This document shows positions 7,375 through 15,219 of a stretch of 46,948 nt of DNA, piece by piece. Position 1 is the stretch's first letter. Each line of letters opens with the position of its first letter. This DNA comes from Bacteroidales bacterium (GTDB taxonomy: Bacteria > Bacteroidota > Bacteroidia > Bacteroidales > UBA932), in contig JAFTEQ010000063.1 of NCBI GenBank assembly GCA_017453565.1, positions 1 to 46,948 of the forward strand. Reading direction: 5' to 3'. The translations under genes were made by a program, and so were the position numbers. The notes under the pieces were generated by a model. It was not told where the DNA came from, made no database searches, and worked only from the letters and a program-made list of their open reading frames with translations.

Positions 7375-8211
7375 TTATGGGGCGTGATAACGTTCCAGTC
7401 CGTCGATGGGTGCGGGCACGAAGGCGTGGATGCGGATGCCGTATTCGGTGAAGATGCGCTGCACGATGCTGCGGCAGGCCCAGCCAAAGCCGCCCACAAC
7501 GCCAACCGGCCAGGTCTCCAGGTCGTAGGCGCGCAGCGACTTTTCCACGAAGGCGCGGAAATGCCCGTCCACCAGGCCGCGGACGTATTCCGAGGTGTCA
7601 TAGTGCTCCAGGATGAAGGGCGCGAGCGAACCCAGGTAACGCGCGGGGGCGTCGCTCCGGTAGACCTTCTCCACAATGCCGGCGTACGAGCCGTCGAAAC
7701 GGGCCGTGAATTCGGCGGCCAGGTCGGCGGGCACGCGGTATTTGATCCAGTCGGCCAGGAAGAGCCGGCCCAGCACGGAGGCGCTGCCGTCGTCGCCCAG
7801 GATGAATCCGCCTGAAAAGACCTTCTGGCTCACCGAAGCGCCGTCATAGAAGCAGGTGTTGGAACCCGTTCCCAGGATGGCCACAATGCCGCTTTCGCGG
7901 CCGAAGGCCCCCCGGGCGGCGCCCATGAGGTCGTTCTGTATGTCCAGTTCGGCGCCGGGGACCAGACCCTGCAGGAAGGCGGAGAGCTCGCCCCGGATGT
8001 CGGGCGTCACAACCCCGGCGGTATAGAGATAGAGCCCCTCGACGGGCTCAGCCGACAGGGAACGGCACTGCCTCACCCCCTCTTCCAACAGCTTGCAGAC
8101 CGCCGGAAGGGGCATGGAAGACACGTTGGTGCCCGACAGGAAGAAACGCTCTCCCCCGCCCAGGATGCGCCATTCGCTCTTGGTGGCGCCGCTCTCGATC
8201 AGGATCCTCAT
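7375..8211 (-). CDS. murK: MurK-like N-acetylmuramic acid / N-acetylglucosamine kinase
   Basis: This 278-residue sugar kinase belongs to the BadF/BadG (GlcNAc kinase-like) group of the actin-fold ATPases. It has the N-terminal phosphate loop (MRILIESGATKSEW), the adenosine-side motif LGTGSNTCFYDG, an acidic DIQNDLMGA segment, and GGFILGDDGSASVLGR before the C-terminal helices. In Tannerella forsythia a kinase of this type phosphorylates MurNAc and sits with murQ and a transporter in the murTKQ operon. The same three partners appear here, which favours MurNAc over GlcNAc as substrate. The ATG at 8211 overlaps the stop of the transporter remnant (ATGA), so it was once translationally coupled to it; longer upstream starts would run antiparallel to that frame. 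Confidence 0.82.
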   Translation of the reverse strand: MRILIESGATKSEWRILGGGERFFLSGTNVSSMPLPAVCKLLEEGVRQCRSLSAEPVEGLYLYTAGVVTPDIRGELSAFLQGLVPGAELDIQNDLMGAARGAFGRESGIVAILGTGSNTCFYDGASVSQKVFSGGFILGDDGSASVLGRLFLADWIKYRVPADLAAEFTARFDGSYAGIVEKVYRSDAPARYLGSLAPFILEHYDTSEYVRGLVDGHFRAFVEKSLRAYDLETWPVGVVGGFGWACRSIVQRIFTEYGIRIHAFVPAPIDGLERYHAP

Positions 8212-8426
8212 GGCTCGAAAACAAGGACGCAGCTGCTGCAGGCCAAAATGTTGAAGCAGGTGGAGATGAGGCCCATCGTGGCGTCGCTCGCACCCAGGAA
8301 GTCCTGGATGTGCGGGAGCACGGTATTGAAGACCTGGCGGTCGCCCTGGTTCAGGAAATAGGCCACCCAGAGGAGCAGCACCACCTCCCATTTGTAGAAT
8401 TTCCGGGACGTGTCGGGTTTCATCAT
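8208..8426 (-). pseudogene. remnant of a transporter gene (MFS type) between murQ and murK
   Basis: This 72-codon frame starts like a major-facilitator protein: a short basic N-terminus, a first membrane helix (WEVVLLLWVAYFLNQGD), a loop with 'RQVFNTVLPHI', and the start of helix 2 (MGLISTCFNI). It then ends after CSSCVLVFEP. Such carriers are normally about 400 residues. The frame stays open into a stop that overlaps the kinase ATG, and its start overlaps the murQ stop by 4 bp, so both operon joints are intact. This suggests an internal in-frame deletion of most of the gene. The suspected joint holds GCAGCTGCTGCAG (8229-8241), a short repeat that could have mediated it. Misassembly is the main alternative. 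Confidence 0.7.
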
Positions 8427-9226
8427 GCTTGTTCAGACTTATAGGCTTCGACCGCGGCCCGCACGGAACCGTGTTCCAGCAGCAAGGCCCTGGCCCGGTC
8501 ATAGTCGGTCATCCCGGTTTTCTCCAGGATCATCCGGGCTCCCCGGTCGACGAGTTTTTTGTTGGTCAGCTGCATGTCCACCATCTTGTTGCCCTGGACG
8601 TGGCCGCCCAGGATCATCACCGAGGTGGAAATCATATTGAGGATGAGTTTGGCCGCCGTACCCGATTTCATACGGGTGCTGCCGGTCACGAATTCCGGCC
8701 CCACGAGGGCCACCACGGGGCATTCGCAGGCCTGGGCGAGGGCTCCTTCCGCGTTGCAGCTGATGCATCCGGTGAGCAGCCCCAGTTCGCGCGCCTTCCG
8801 CACGGCACCCACCACATAGGGGGCGTTGCCGCTGGCGGAGATGCCGATCAGCGTGTCCGCGGGCGTGGGATGGAAGGCCAGAAGGTCGTCGATCCCCTGC
8901 TGCGGGTCGTCCTCAGCGCCCTCCACCGCATTGCGGAAGGCCGTGTCGCCCCCGGCGATGATGCCGATGAAGCGGCCTTCCACGCCGTAGGTGGGCGGAA
9001 TCTCGGAAGCGTCCACCACGCCGAGCCGCCCGCTGGTGCCGGCGCCCATGTAGAAAATGCGTCCGCCCCGGGCGACGATGCCTTCCACCAGCCTTTCTAT
9101 GGCCGGGATGGCGGCTTCGACCGCCAGCGGGACGGACTGGTCCTCCTGGTTGATGCCGGTGAGGATCTCCCGCACCGACATCGACTCAAGATGGGAAAAA
9201 TGCGAATCCTGCTCGGTGCTGACCAT
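8423..9226 (-). CDS. murQ: N-acetylmuramic acid 6-phosphate etherase
   Basis: MurQ cleaves the lactyl ether of MurNAc-6-phosphate, giving GlcNAc-6-phosphate and D-lactate, a cytoplasmic step in cell-wall recycling. The 267-residue protein has one SIS domain with the family motifs IFYMGAGTSGRLGVVDASE (the sugar-phosphate loop and the catalytic Glu), IGISASGNAPYV, and GPEFVTGSTRMKSGTAAK. The C-terminal helices carry 'NKMVDMQLTNKKLVDR'. It is somewhat shorter than the roughly 300-residue enterobacterial enzyme. Its start shares one base with the stop of the membrane protein gene upstream, and its stop overlaps the transporter remnant by 4 bp. The gene set fits uptake and use of MurNAc, with a kinase rather than a PTS providing the phosphate. 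Confidence 0.95.
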   Translation of the reverse strand: MVSTEQDSHFSHLESMSVREILTGINQEDQSVPLAVEAAIPAIERLVEGIVARGGRIFYMGAGTSGRLGVVDASEIPPTYGVEGRFIGIIAGGDTAFRNAVEGAEDDPQQGIDDLLAFHPTPADTLIGISASGNAPYVVGAVRKARELGLLTGCISCNAEGALAQACECPVVALVGPEFVTGSTRMKSGTAAKLILNMISTSVMILGGHVQGNKMVDMQLTNKKLVDRGARMILEKTGMTDYDRARALLLEHGSVRAAVEAYKSEQA

Positions 9227-9867
9227 TATTCCTCAGCAGCGGGAGCCGGCTGCGCAGGAGCGGCGCCCAGGATGTCATCGACCTTGGCGGAGAAATGCCG
9301 GTAGAGCACGGCCTCCACGGCCACGGCGAAGGAGCAGCCCACCAGGCCGGCGAGGATGCTGAAGAGCACGCCCACCTTGGGGATGAGCGCCAGCAGCACG
9401 CAGACAATGCCGATGAGCAGGGTGACCAGGATCTCGATGAGGAAGATGGTCCACTTCTCTCCGTAGGTGGCCTTGTAGCTCAGGGACAGGGCCTCGAGCG
9501 GCAGCACCTTCTTTTCAATGAGCAGGTAGATGGCGTAGCCCCAGGCGATGCCGAGCACGAAGCCAGGCACAATCATGAAGCAGAAGGCCACGGACACGCC
9601 GATGCCCAGGAAGGCCAGCAGGAGGAAAAAGTCGCCGATCTGCGTGAAATTGTCTTTGTCGAAGATGGCGAGCGGGTTTATGGCCTCGCCCTTGGTCATG
9701 TCGATGATGAGGCGGTACATCCCCACAGTGGTACCTACGTTCAGGTAGGGAATCCAGATGGTGATCAGATAGAGGATGAGCGCCAGGATGAGCGGGAAAA
9801 GGTTCTTGATGCCGAGCTCGAAGGCCTCGGACAGGGTCGGAACAAGTTCCAGTTTCTTGTTTGCCAT
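9226..9867 (-). CDS. polytopic membrane protein of unknown function
   Basis: I do not recognise this 213-residue protein. It has about four to five membrane helices: around 22-45 (LFPLILALILYLITIWIPYL), 82-112 (FFLLLAFLGIGVSVAFCFMIVPGFVLGI), and two in 140-185 (FLIEILVTLLIGIVCVLLALIP and LFSILAGLVGCSFAVAVEAVLY). The polar C-terminal tail ends in alanine/proline (APAQPAPAAEE). The ATG at 9867 (MANKKLELVP) is preferred to one 8 codons upstream because a -7 box lies at 9889-9896, and the upstream ATG would overlap it. It is the first gene of the murQ-murK operon and could be an accessory of sugar or muropeptide handling, but that is only context. Confidence 0.75.
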   Translation of the reverse strand: MANKKLELVPTLSEAFELGIKNLFPLILALILYLITIWIPYLNVGTTVGMYRLIIDMTKGEAINPLAIFDKDNFTQIGDFFLLLAFLGIGVSVAFCFMIVPGFVLGIAWGYAIYLLIEKKVLPLEALSLSYKATYGEKWTIFLIEILVTLLIGIVCVLLALIPKVGVLFSILAGLVGCSFAVAVEAVLYRHFSAKVDDILGAAPAQPAPAAEE

Positions 9868-9888
9868 AGGTAAAAAGGTTTTAATACG

Positions 9889-9919
9889 CAAATATACCTT
9901 TTTGTGACGGGAAAAACAA
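9889..9919 (-). promoter_or_regulatory. promoter of the membrane protein-murQ-murK operon
   Basis: On the minus strand there is TATATTTG (9889-9896), a perfect -7 box, with TTG (9917-9919) as -33 element and a 20-bp spacer. The ATG at 9867 is 21 nt downstream. Confidence 0.65.
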
Positions 9920-9934
9920 GGTTGCGGCCCAGAT

Positions 9935-10882
9935 TCAGAAATCGGTCCCGTCGGTCAGCTGCAGCGAATCCCAGTCGCGCACCTCGATCCGTATACCCTG
10001 GTCAAAAAGGACGAGGGGCGTGTCGGGGTCGTCGCTGCCGGGCCGGGTGATGGCCAGCTCGGCAATCTCGTAGCTCTTGCCCGCCTGCAGGGGCGGAAGC
10101 GTGACGGAATAGTAGAGCGTGTGGCCGCCCAGGCTCATCTCCACCACCAGGCGTGAATCGTAGGCGGAGCCGTCGTGCGGGAAGGCGTAAAAACGGTGCG
10201 CGGTGCCGTACAGTTCCTGCCCCGGCGTGAGCGTAAGGCCGATCTCGTCACTCGCGAGCGGATGGGTGGCCGAGTCGTGCCAGCGCCCCAGCAGCCAGCC
10301 GCCGGGTTCTCCCCCGCTCAGCACCGTGGGGATGTTGATGAGGTACACGGCACGGAGTACGGGCGGGACGGGCGCGCGGGCGGCGTCGTAATAGCCCAGG
10401 TCGAAGCGGATGCGCCCCAGCACCACACGGGCCACCTCGCGCCGCATGGGCACCGAAACCGAGCTGAGCAGGGGCAGCTGGGCCGTCGCGGCGCCCGAAA
10501 AGGGCAGGGCACTGTCGCTGAAGTTGAGCGAGAGCGTGCGAAAGGCCTCATCGCCCTCGCGGGCGAAAGGGCGCTCGAAGGCGTCTTCTTCATTCAGGAA
10601 GGCGTGGATGTGCTTCTCGCCCGAAGTGCAGGACAAGGTGACCGACCGGACCCCGTGCACCGTCTGCACGGCATCGAGCAGGCCGGTGGCGGCGTCGTAG
10701 GCCACCACCGTGAGGCTGCCTTCCGTCAGCGTTTCCCCGCCCGTAAGGCGCGAAAGCGGCGGCAGCGCGACGGTGAGCGGATAACGCCGGCCGGGCACGT
10801 CCGCCCGGGGCAGGGGTTCGGACCGCCCGCAGGCAAGGAGCGCTTCCAGGGAAAGCACGCATAGGGAAAAGAAGTGTCTCAT
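9935..10882 (-). CDS. fimbrillin-like lipoprotein
   Basis: This 315-residue lipoprotein has a signal peptide and lipobox (LLACG, Cys about 18). The mature protein is all-beta in pattern and resembles Bacteroidales fimbrillins (FimA/Mfa1-like subunits and tip or anchor proteins). Features are 'LTEGSLTVVAYDAATGLLDAV', 'HIHAFLN', a mid-protein 'LLSSVSVPMRREVARVVLGRIRFDLG' like the N-terminal domain's conserved 'PM...v.R..akv' strand, and a C-terminal strand that ends in 'IRIEVRDWD...DGTDF', similar to the closing 'V.dW....' strand of fimbrillins. No other fimbrial gene is next to it, so it may be an accessory or orphan subunit. It lies 16 bp downstream of radC on the same strand and has no obvious promoter of its own. 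Confidence 0.65.
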   Translation of the reverse strand: MRHFFSLCVLSLEALLACGRSEPLPRADVPGRRYPLTVALPPLSRLTGGETLTEGSLTVVAYDAATGLLDAVQTVHGVRSVTLSCTSGEKHIHAFLNEEDAFERPFAREGDEAFRTLSLNFSDSALPFSGAATAQLPLLSSVSVPMRREVARVVLGRIRFDLGYYDAARAPVPPVLRAVYLINIPTVLSGGEPGGWLLGRWHDSATHPLASDEIGLTLTPGQELYGTAHRFYAFPHDGSAYDSRLVVEMSLGGHTLYYSVTLPPLQAGKSYEIAELAITRPGSDDPDTPLVLFDQGIRIEVRDWDSLQLTDGTDF

Positions 10883-10898
10883 AGTTCAGTTGGAAGGA

Positions 10899-11585
10899 TT
10901 AACGGAAAAACACGCGCTCGTCGCGGAAACTGTAGAAGGAGTCGTCGCTCACCACCACATGGTCGAGCAGCACGATATCGAAGGCCGACGCGGCCTTGCG
11001 CAGGGCCTGCGTCACCGCCACGTCTTCCTTGCTCGGCTCGGGATTGGAGGCGGGATGGTTGTGCACCAGGATGAGGGCGGTGGCCCCCTGCTCCAGGGCC
11101 CGGCGCAGGATCGGGCGGCAGTCTACCGTGGTGGCGGTGAGGCCGCCTTCGGAGATGCGCTCCCGCCCCGTCACCAGGCGCGCGTGGTTCAGGAACAGCA
11201 CCCAGCATTCCTCGCACTGCCGGCCTTTCAGGACGGGCAGCATCTGTTCGTAGACCGAGCGGGCCGAGAGCACGGGCTGGCCGGCCGGGGCAGACGCCTC
11301 CGCCATGAGGCGACGGCCCAGTTCGAAGGCGGCCCGCACACTGGCCGACTTGTCTTTCTTGATGCCCGGAAGACGGCAGAGGGCCTCGGCCGAGAGGGTC
11401 GAAAGGCGCGTGAGCGAACCCCCGGCGGCCGACAGGAGCCGCTGCGCCAGGTCGAGCACGCTCTCGCTCCGGGTGCCGCTGCGCAGCAGGATGGCCAGCA
11501 GCTCGCCGTTGCTCAGGGCGGGCGCACCCCGTTCCCAGAGTTTCTCGCGGGGCCGTTCCCCGCCGGGCAGTTCACGCATCTTCAT
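10899..11585 (-). CDS. radC: RadC-family JAB/MPN-domain protein
   Basis: This 228-residue protein has an N-terminal helix-hairpin-helix region (about 1-95, SNGELLAILLRSGT...LCRLPGIKK) followed by the RadC JAB/MPN domain. That domain has the metal-binding JAMM motif HNHPASNPEPSKED and an upstream Glu in the usual place. RadC was named for DNA repair, but its biochemical role remains unclear. The ATG at 11585 starts 'MKMRELPGGERPREKL', which matches where family members begin. A second in-frame ATG at 11579 is possible and fits better the very short distance (5 nt) from a likely -7 box at 11591-11598. It is divergent from the trpB leader and followed by a fimbrillin-like gene. Confidence 0.93.
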   Translation of the reverse strand: MKMRELPGGERPREKLWERGAPALSNGELLAILLRSGTRSESVLDLAQRLLSAAGGSLTRLSTLSAEALCRLPGIKKDKSASVRAAFELGRRLMAEASAPAGQPVLSARSVYEQMLPVLKGRQCEECWVLFLNHARLVTGRERISEGGLTATTVDCRPILRRALEQGATALILVHNHPASNPEPSKEDVAVTQALRKAASAFDIVLLDHVVVSDDSFYSFRDERVFFR

Positions 11586-11590
11586 GGGCG

Positions 11591-11622
11591 CAAAACTAGG
11601 CGCGGCAAACAGAAAAATCCAA
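11591..11622 (-). promoter_or_regulatory. probable promoter of radC
   Basis: On the minus strand there is TAGTTTTG (11591-11598), matching TAnnTTTG, and TTG (11620-11622) with a 21-bp spacer. The box lies only 5 nt from the first ATG, so the transcript would be leaderless or start translation at the second ATG (11579). Confidence 0.5.
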
Positions 11623-11649
11623 CAAATAAATGCGACACGCAAAAGTTTT

Positions 11650-11681
11650 TTTGTTTTTTTCTGATCTTTTCCATAGGTTTG
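11650..11681 (+). promoter_or_regulatory. promoter of the trp leader and trpB
   Basis: TTTG (11650-11653) and TAGGTTTG (11674-11681, perfect TAnnTTTG) are 20 bp apart. The leader-peptide ATG is 8 nt past the box, so the leader is translated from almost the 5' end of the RNA. Confidence 0.75.
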
Positions 11682-11689
11682 CAAACGGA

Positions 11690-11743
11690 ATGAGAAAAAG
11701 TAGCAGCATTTTCTGGTGGCGCGCTTGCAGTCAAAAACTGTAA
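11690..11743 (+). CDS. trpL: tryptophan leader peptide
   Basis: This 17-codon frame encodes MRKSSSIFWWRACSQKL, with two adjacent Trp codons at 11714-11719. It ends in TAA at 11741-11743. The stop lies inside the upstream strand of the antiterminator (11738-11747). A ribosome waiting at the Trp codons leaves that strand free. One that reaches the stop covers it and allows the terminator at 11775-11804 to form. This is the logic of ribosome-mediated trp attenuation and fits the Bacteroid-trp RNA class known from Bacteroidetes. The peptide itself probably has no function beyond being translated. Confidence 0.88.
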   Translation: MRKSSSIFWWRACSQKL

Positions 11744-11804
11744 GTCGCACTGCCGTATACTGCACTTTAACCCTGGCACGCCGACTTACGGCGCGCCTTT
11801 TTTT
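11738..11804 (+). terminator. trp attenuator: antiterminator and terminator upstream of trpB
   Basis: Two exclusive structures can form. The terminator is GGCACGCCG (11775-11783) with CGGCGCGCC (11789-11797), nine positions with one A-C mismatch and an ACTTA loop, followed by seven T residues (11798-11804). The antiterminator pairs CTGTAAGTCG (11738-11747) with CGACTTACGG (11782-11791), ten pairs with one G-T, and would destroy the terminator stem. A small hairpin CAGT/ACTG (11728-11740) in the end of the leader frame may act as a pause site. The trpB ATG is 29 nt past the T-run. Confidence 0.88.
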
Positions 11805-11833
11805 ATGCCAACGATCAACAAAACCATAGTAGT

Positions 11834-13198
11834 ATGAGACAGAAAAAGTACCTGCTTCCGGAATCGGAGATTCCAACGCACTATTTCAACATCCAGGCGG
11901 TGATGCCCAACAAGCCCCTCCCCTTCCTGCACCCTGCCACGAGGCAGCCGCTCAAGGCCGAGGACCTCTACCCCATTTTCTGCAAGGCCTGCGCCGACCA
12001 GGAACTCAATCAGACCGACGTCTGGATCCCCATCCCCGAAGCGGTGCGCGAGCAGTACGCGGCCTATCGCTGTACGCCCCTGGTGCGCGCCTATGAACTG
12101 GAGGCGGCGCTGGGAACCCCGGCCCACATCTACTTCAAGAACGAGTCGGTGAGCCCGGCGGGCAGCCACAAACTCAATTCCGCCATTGCCCAGGCCTATT
12201 ATGCCAAGGAGCAGGGCGTCACCAACCTCACTACCGAAACGGGCGCCGGACAGTGGGGCGGCGCACTGAGTTACGCCACCAAGAAGTTCGGCATCGACTG
12301 CGCCGTCTACATGGTGAAAGTGAGCTACGAGCAGAAGCCCTACCGGCGCAGCATCATGCAGACCTTCGGCGCCGCCATCACCCCCTCGCCTTCCATGTCG
12401 ACCCGTGCGGGCAAGGACATCCTCACCCGCAATCCCAACGACCGCGGTTCGCTGGGCTGCGCCATCTCGGAAGCCATCGAGCTGGCCGTCAGCACGCCCA
12501 ACTGCAAGTACGCCCTGGGCTCGGTGCTCAACCACGTGTGCCTGCACCAGACCGTCATCGGGCTGGAAGCCGAGAAACAGATGGCCCTCACGGGCGAGTA
12601 CCCCGACATCGTGATCGCCTGCTTCGGCGGCGGCTCCAACTTCTCGGGCCTCGCCTTCCCCTTCATGCGGCACAAGATCGAGGAAGGGAAGAAGACGCGT
12701 TTCATTGCGGCGGAACCCTGTTCCTGCCCCAAACTCACGAAAGGCGTCTTCGAATACGATTTCGGTGACGAAGCCGGCATGACCCCGCTCCTGCCCATGT
12801 TCACCCTGGGGCACAGTTTCAAACCGGCTTCCATCCACGCCGGCGGCTTGCGCTACCACGGAGCGGGCGTGATCCTCTCGCAGCTGATGAAGGACGGATA
12901 CATGGAAGCCGTCGACATCGAGCAGCTCGAGTCGTTCCAGGCCGGGGTGCTGTTTGCCCGGACCGAAGGCATCATCCCCGCACCCGAATCGTGCCACGCC
13001 ATTGCCGCAACCATCCGCGAAGCGCTCAAGTGCAAGGAGAGCGGAGAGCAGAAGACCATCCTCTTCAACCTCTCGGGACACGGATTCGTGGACATGGCTG
13101 CCTACGACCAGTATTTCTCAGGTGAGATGCAGAATTACAGCGTCTCCGACAAAGAGCTGGCCGGCTTCATCAAGAGCGCAGACGAACTTAACCGCTGA
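11834..13198 (+). CDS. trpB: tryptophan synthase beta chain, class II (TrpB2-like)
   Basis: This 454-residue PLP enzyme joins indole and L-serine to make L-tryptophan. It belongs to the longer TrpB2 group, with an N-terminal extension (ESEIPTHYFNIQAVMP) absent from the classical beta subunit. Seen in the sequence: the PLP lysine in SPAGSHKLNSA, the catalytic Glu in TTETGAGQWGGALS, the phosphate-binding FGGGSNFSG, and the C-terminal ILFNLSGHGFVD. TrpB2 enzymes often act without TrpA, using free indole. No trpA or other trp gene is nearby; the next gene is convergent after 7 bp, so trpB is transcribed alone. It is preceded by a full Trp attenuator, so expression should rise when charged tRNA-Trp is scarce. 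The start follows an AT-rich leader without a clear Shine-Dalgarno sequence. Confidence 0.95.
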   Translation: MRQKKYLLPESEIPTHYFNIQAVMPNKPLPFLHPATRQPLKAEDLYPIFCKACADQELNQTDVWIPIPEAVREQYAAYRCTPLVRAYELEAALGTPAHIYFKNESVSPAGSHKLNSAIAQAYYAKEQGVTNLTTETGAGQWGGALSYATKKFGIDCAVYMVKVSYEQKPYRRSIMQTFGAAITPSPSMSTRAGKDILTRNPNDRGSLGCAISEAIELAVSTPNCKYALGSVLNHVCLHQTVIGLEAEKQMALTGEYPDIVIACFGGGSNFSGLAFPFMRHKIEEGKKTRFIAAEPCSCPKLTKGVFEYDFGDEAGMTPLLPMFTLGHSFKPASIHAGGLRYHGAGVILSQLMKDGYMEAVDIEQLESFQAGVLFARTEGIIPAPESCHAIAATIREALKCKESGEQKTILFNLSGHGFVDMAAYDQYFSGEMQNYSVSDKELAGFIKSADELNR

Positions 13199-13205
13199 GG
13201 GCGCA

Positions 13206-15194
13206 CTATCTGACTTCAAAGATACAGCCGCAGTTGGCCTCCAGCTGAAGCACTCCGTTGAGGATCCTTGCACCCCAGACCTGCCCCACTTTACCGTGGA
13301 CGCTTATGGGACACGCTACGTTTTCTTCAAGGCAATTGATTCCCACGACGAGGGTCGTCCCGTCCGGCTGAGGGTGTTCAGTGAATGTGACGCCAGGGTT
13401 ATCCCGCATAACCCTGCGTACCACCCTGCTCTCGGCTGCCGCCCGTTCGTAGATCCTGTACAGCGGATTGCGTACCTCCCAGGTGAAAATGCCCGCCTGG
13501 TCAACGGCACCATATTCCACGGGAGCATTGACCGCAATGGCCTTGCCTTTTCCGAAAGTGTTCAGCGTTACCATTGGATTGCCGGTTTTATCCTTTGCCA
13601 GCACCTTGGCCGTGGTGGGGCGCCAGAGCGACACGGCACTGTCCCTTGTTTTCAAAGTCTCGGCAGGCCTGTCCTCAAAGGCGAATTCGGACACCCGGGC
13701 TTCACGGTAATTCGCCTCGATCCGCACGCCAAACACATCTTCGAACTCACTCAGTCCGGCCATACCGCCGCCACGGGTATAAAGCAGGGTCGCTCCGTTT
13801 TCAGCGATGCGTTTCTTGAGTTCTGTCCACATGGACATGGGGAAGACGTTCCACCCCTCGGAAGAGGGAAGGATGTAGAAGCTGGCATCGGGAAGCGGAT
13901 GTGCCGCGCCGGTAAACGCAATATCGAAGCCGGCCTGGCGGGCAAGGCAAAGCGCGGCAATGGGCATGGGCCAGGCGTCTTTTGTTTCGGGCAGGATGAC
14001 ATAGGCATCAATCTGCCGGGGTGGGAGTTTGGAAAAAGGCAGGCTGCGACGGAACTCGTTGAAGCGTTTCATTGCCTCCAGTTCCGGCAGCGGCTTATGA
14101 TCCCTGGTGGTCATGCCCAATTCCCGCTCCATCATATTCCAGCTGTAGGGCGGAAAATCCAAATGACTTTGGTCGTAGGCACACCAGTACAGATGTCCTG
14201 ACAGTCCGTCGGCCCAACTCTGGAAATACTGCATGGTGAGCATCTTGGCCGCGCGCTCGTGGGACATGATGTTGGGGCCCATGCTACCACATTCTTCGCC
14301 AAAAGCAGGTTTACCTGCAATCCCTTCATACATAAGGCACTGTGCAGAAACGTGATTGGCATTCCTGAGGCCGTTGCCCGGTTCCCGGTTTGCCTCCGGC
14401 CTGAATCCGGGATAAGGATGCGGGGTGAGGATATCAAGCAGTTCACCCTGGGTCTGCAGGTTCCATTTGTCCCACACCCCCGTGGACTGTCCGTGCATTC
14501 CGGATATGACCGGCCGGCCGGGATCCTCCAGGCGGATGGCGGACGAAATGGAATACAGCCACTGCCAGGCCTGATGGGGGTTCTCCACACCGCCCATACA
14601 GTTGCATTCATTGCCAAGGTCCCAGGCGGCGATGGCAGGGTGGTCCTTGAGTTCTCGTACAAAGCGGCGTACGAAGCGCACCTCCCACATTATGGCCTCG
14701 GAATTGCTGATGACATTGACTCTCTGCAGAGGTTCAGGGACAAAAAGCCTCGAACTCATCCAACCTGTGATGATTGAGGGAATGACCTTTACCCCATACT
14801 TTGAGCAACAGTCACAAAGGAAACGGAAACGGCCGATCATCTCCATGTCCACTCCGTCGGGGTCGGTCAAGGGGCCGCCATTCATTCCGTATTCCATGAA
14901 ACTGCCACGGATTCCGTAGAACATAGTGATGGGCTGGAACAGGTCCCAACGCGGAAAGCAGCGGATTACCTGCACGCCGTTCTGTGCAAGCGTACGGATA
15001 TCCAGATCGATGCTTTGGGGATTCCACCTGTTCCACATTTCCGTGGCGCTTTCACTGCCCCAGTAGTTGACCCCGGTGAAGAAGCTACCCTTTTCAAAGA
15101 GTGCATCCGGCATAGGATCTTTCTGGCTTTTGGCCGGTGCCGAGAAAGAGATTGCCAGAGCAAAAAAGAGGAGGAGATGTTTGTAACTGTTCAT
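13206..15194 (-). CDS. secreted GH5-like glycoside hydrolase
   Basis: This 662-residue exported enzyme has a signal peptide (about 1-23, ending PAKSQ) and a TIM-barrel glycoside hydrolase domain of clan A type, nearest to GH5-like families (about 30-400). The likely acid/base is Glu196 in WDLGNECNCMGG, and the nucleophile is Glu300 or Glu301 in AFGEECGSMG. 'TPHPYPGF' has the usual aromatic/His lining between them. A second domain (about 430-560, starting IDAYVILPETKDAWPM) looks like the glutamine-amidotransferase-fold domain seen after the barrel in beta-galactosidase-type enzymes. A beta domain ends the protein. The substrate is unclear: a beta-mannoside or beta-galactoside is plausible. I chose the ATG at 15194 because it starts the signal peptide. 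No SusC/D pair is adjacent. Confidence 0.8.
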   Translation of the reverse strand: MNSYKHLLLFFALAISFSAPAKSQKDPMPDALFEKGSFFTGVNYWGSESATEMWNRWNPQSIDLDIRTLAQNGVQVIRCFPRWDLFQPITMFYGIRGSFMEYGMNGGPLTDPDGVDMEMIGRFRFLCDCCSKYGVKVIPSIITGWMSSRLFVPEPLQRVNVISNSEAIMWEVRFVRRFVRELKDHPAIAAWDLGNECNCMGGVENPHQAWQWLYSISSAIRLEDPGRPVISGMHGQSTGVWDKWNLQTQGELLDILTPHPYPGFRPEANREPGNGLRNANHVSAQCLMYEGIAGKPAFGEECGSMGPNIMSHERAAKMLTMQYFQSWADGLSGHLYWCAYDQSHLDFPPYSWNMMERELGMTTRDHKPLPELEAMKRFNEFRRSLPFSKLPPRQIDAYVILPETKDAWPMPIAALCLARQAGFDIAFTGAAHPLPDASFYILPSSEGWNVFPMSMWTELKKRIAENGATLLYTRGGGMAGLSEFEDVFGVRIEANYREARVSEFAFEDRPAETLKTRDSAVSLWRPTTAKVLAKDKTGNPMVTLNTFGKGKAIAVNAPVEYGAVDQAGIFTWEVRNPLYRIYERAAAESRVVRRVMRDNPGVTFTEHPQPDGTTLVVGINCLEENVACPISVHGKVGQVWGARILNGVLQLEANCGCIFEVR

Positions 15195-15211
15195 TTTAAC
15201 CGATTTTTTGT

Positions 15212-15219
15212 CAAATATA
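15212..15219 (-). promoter_or_regulatory. -7 box of the glycoside hydrolase gene
   Basis: Minus-strand TATATTTG, a perfect TAnnTTTG match, 17 nt before the ATG at 15194. No convincing -33 element was seen. Confidence 0.5.

Noticed and set aside
11690-11833. T-box or tryptophan riboswitch as explanation for the trpB leader
   Set aside because: No T-box sequence or specifier-loop structure is visible, and the leader frame with tandem Trp codons explains the RNA fully.
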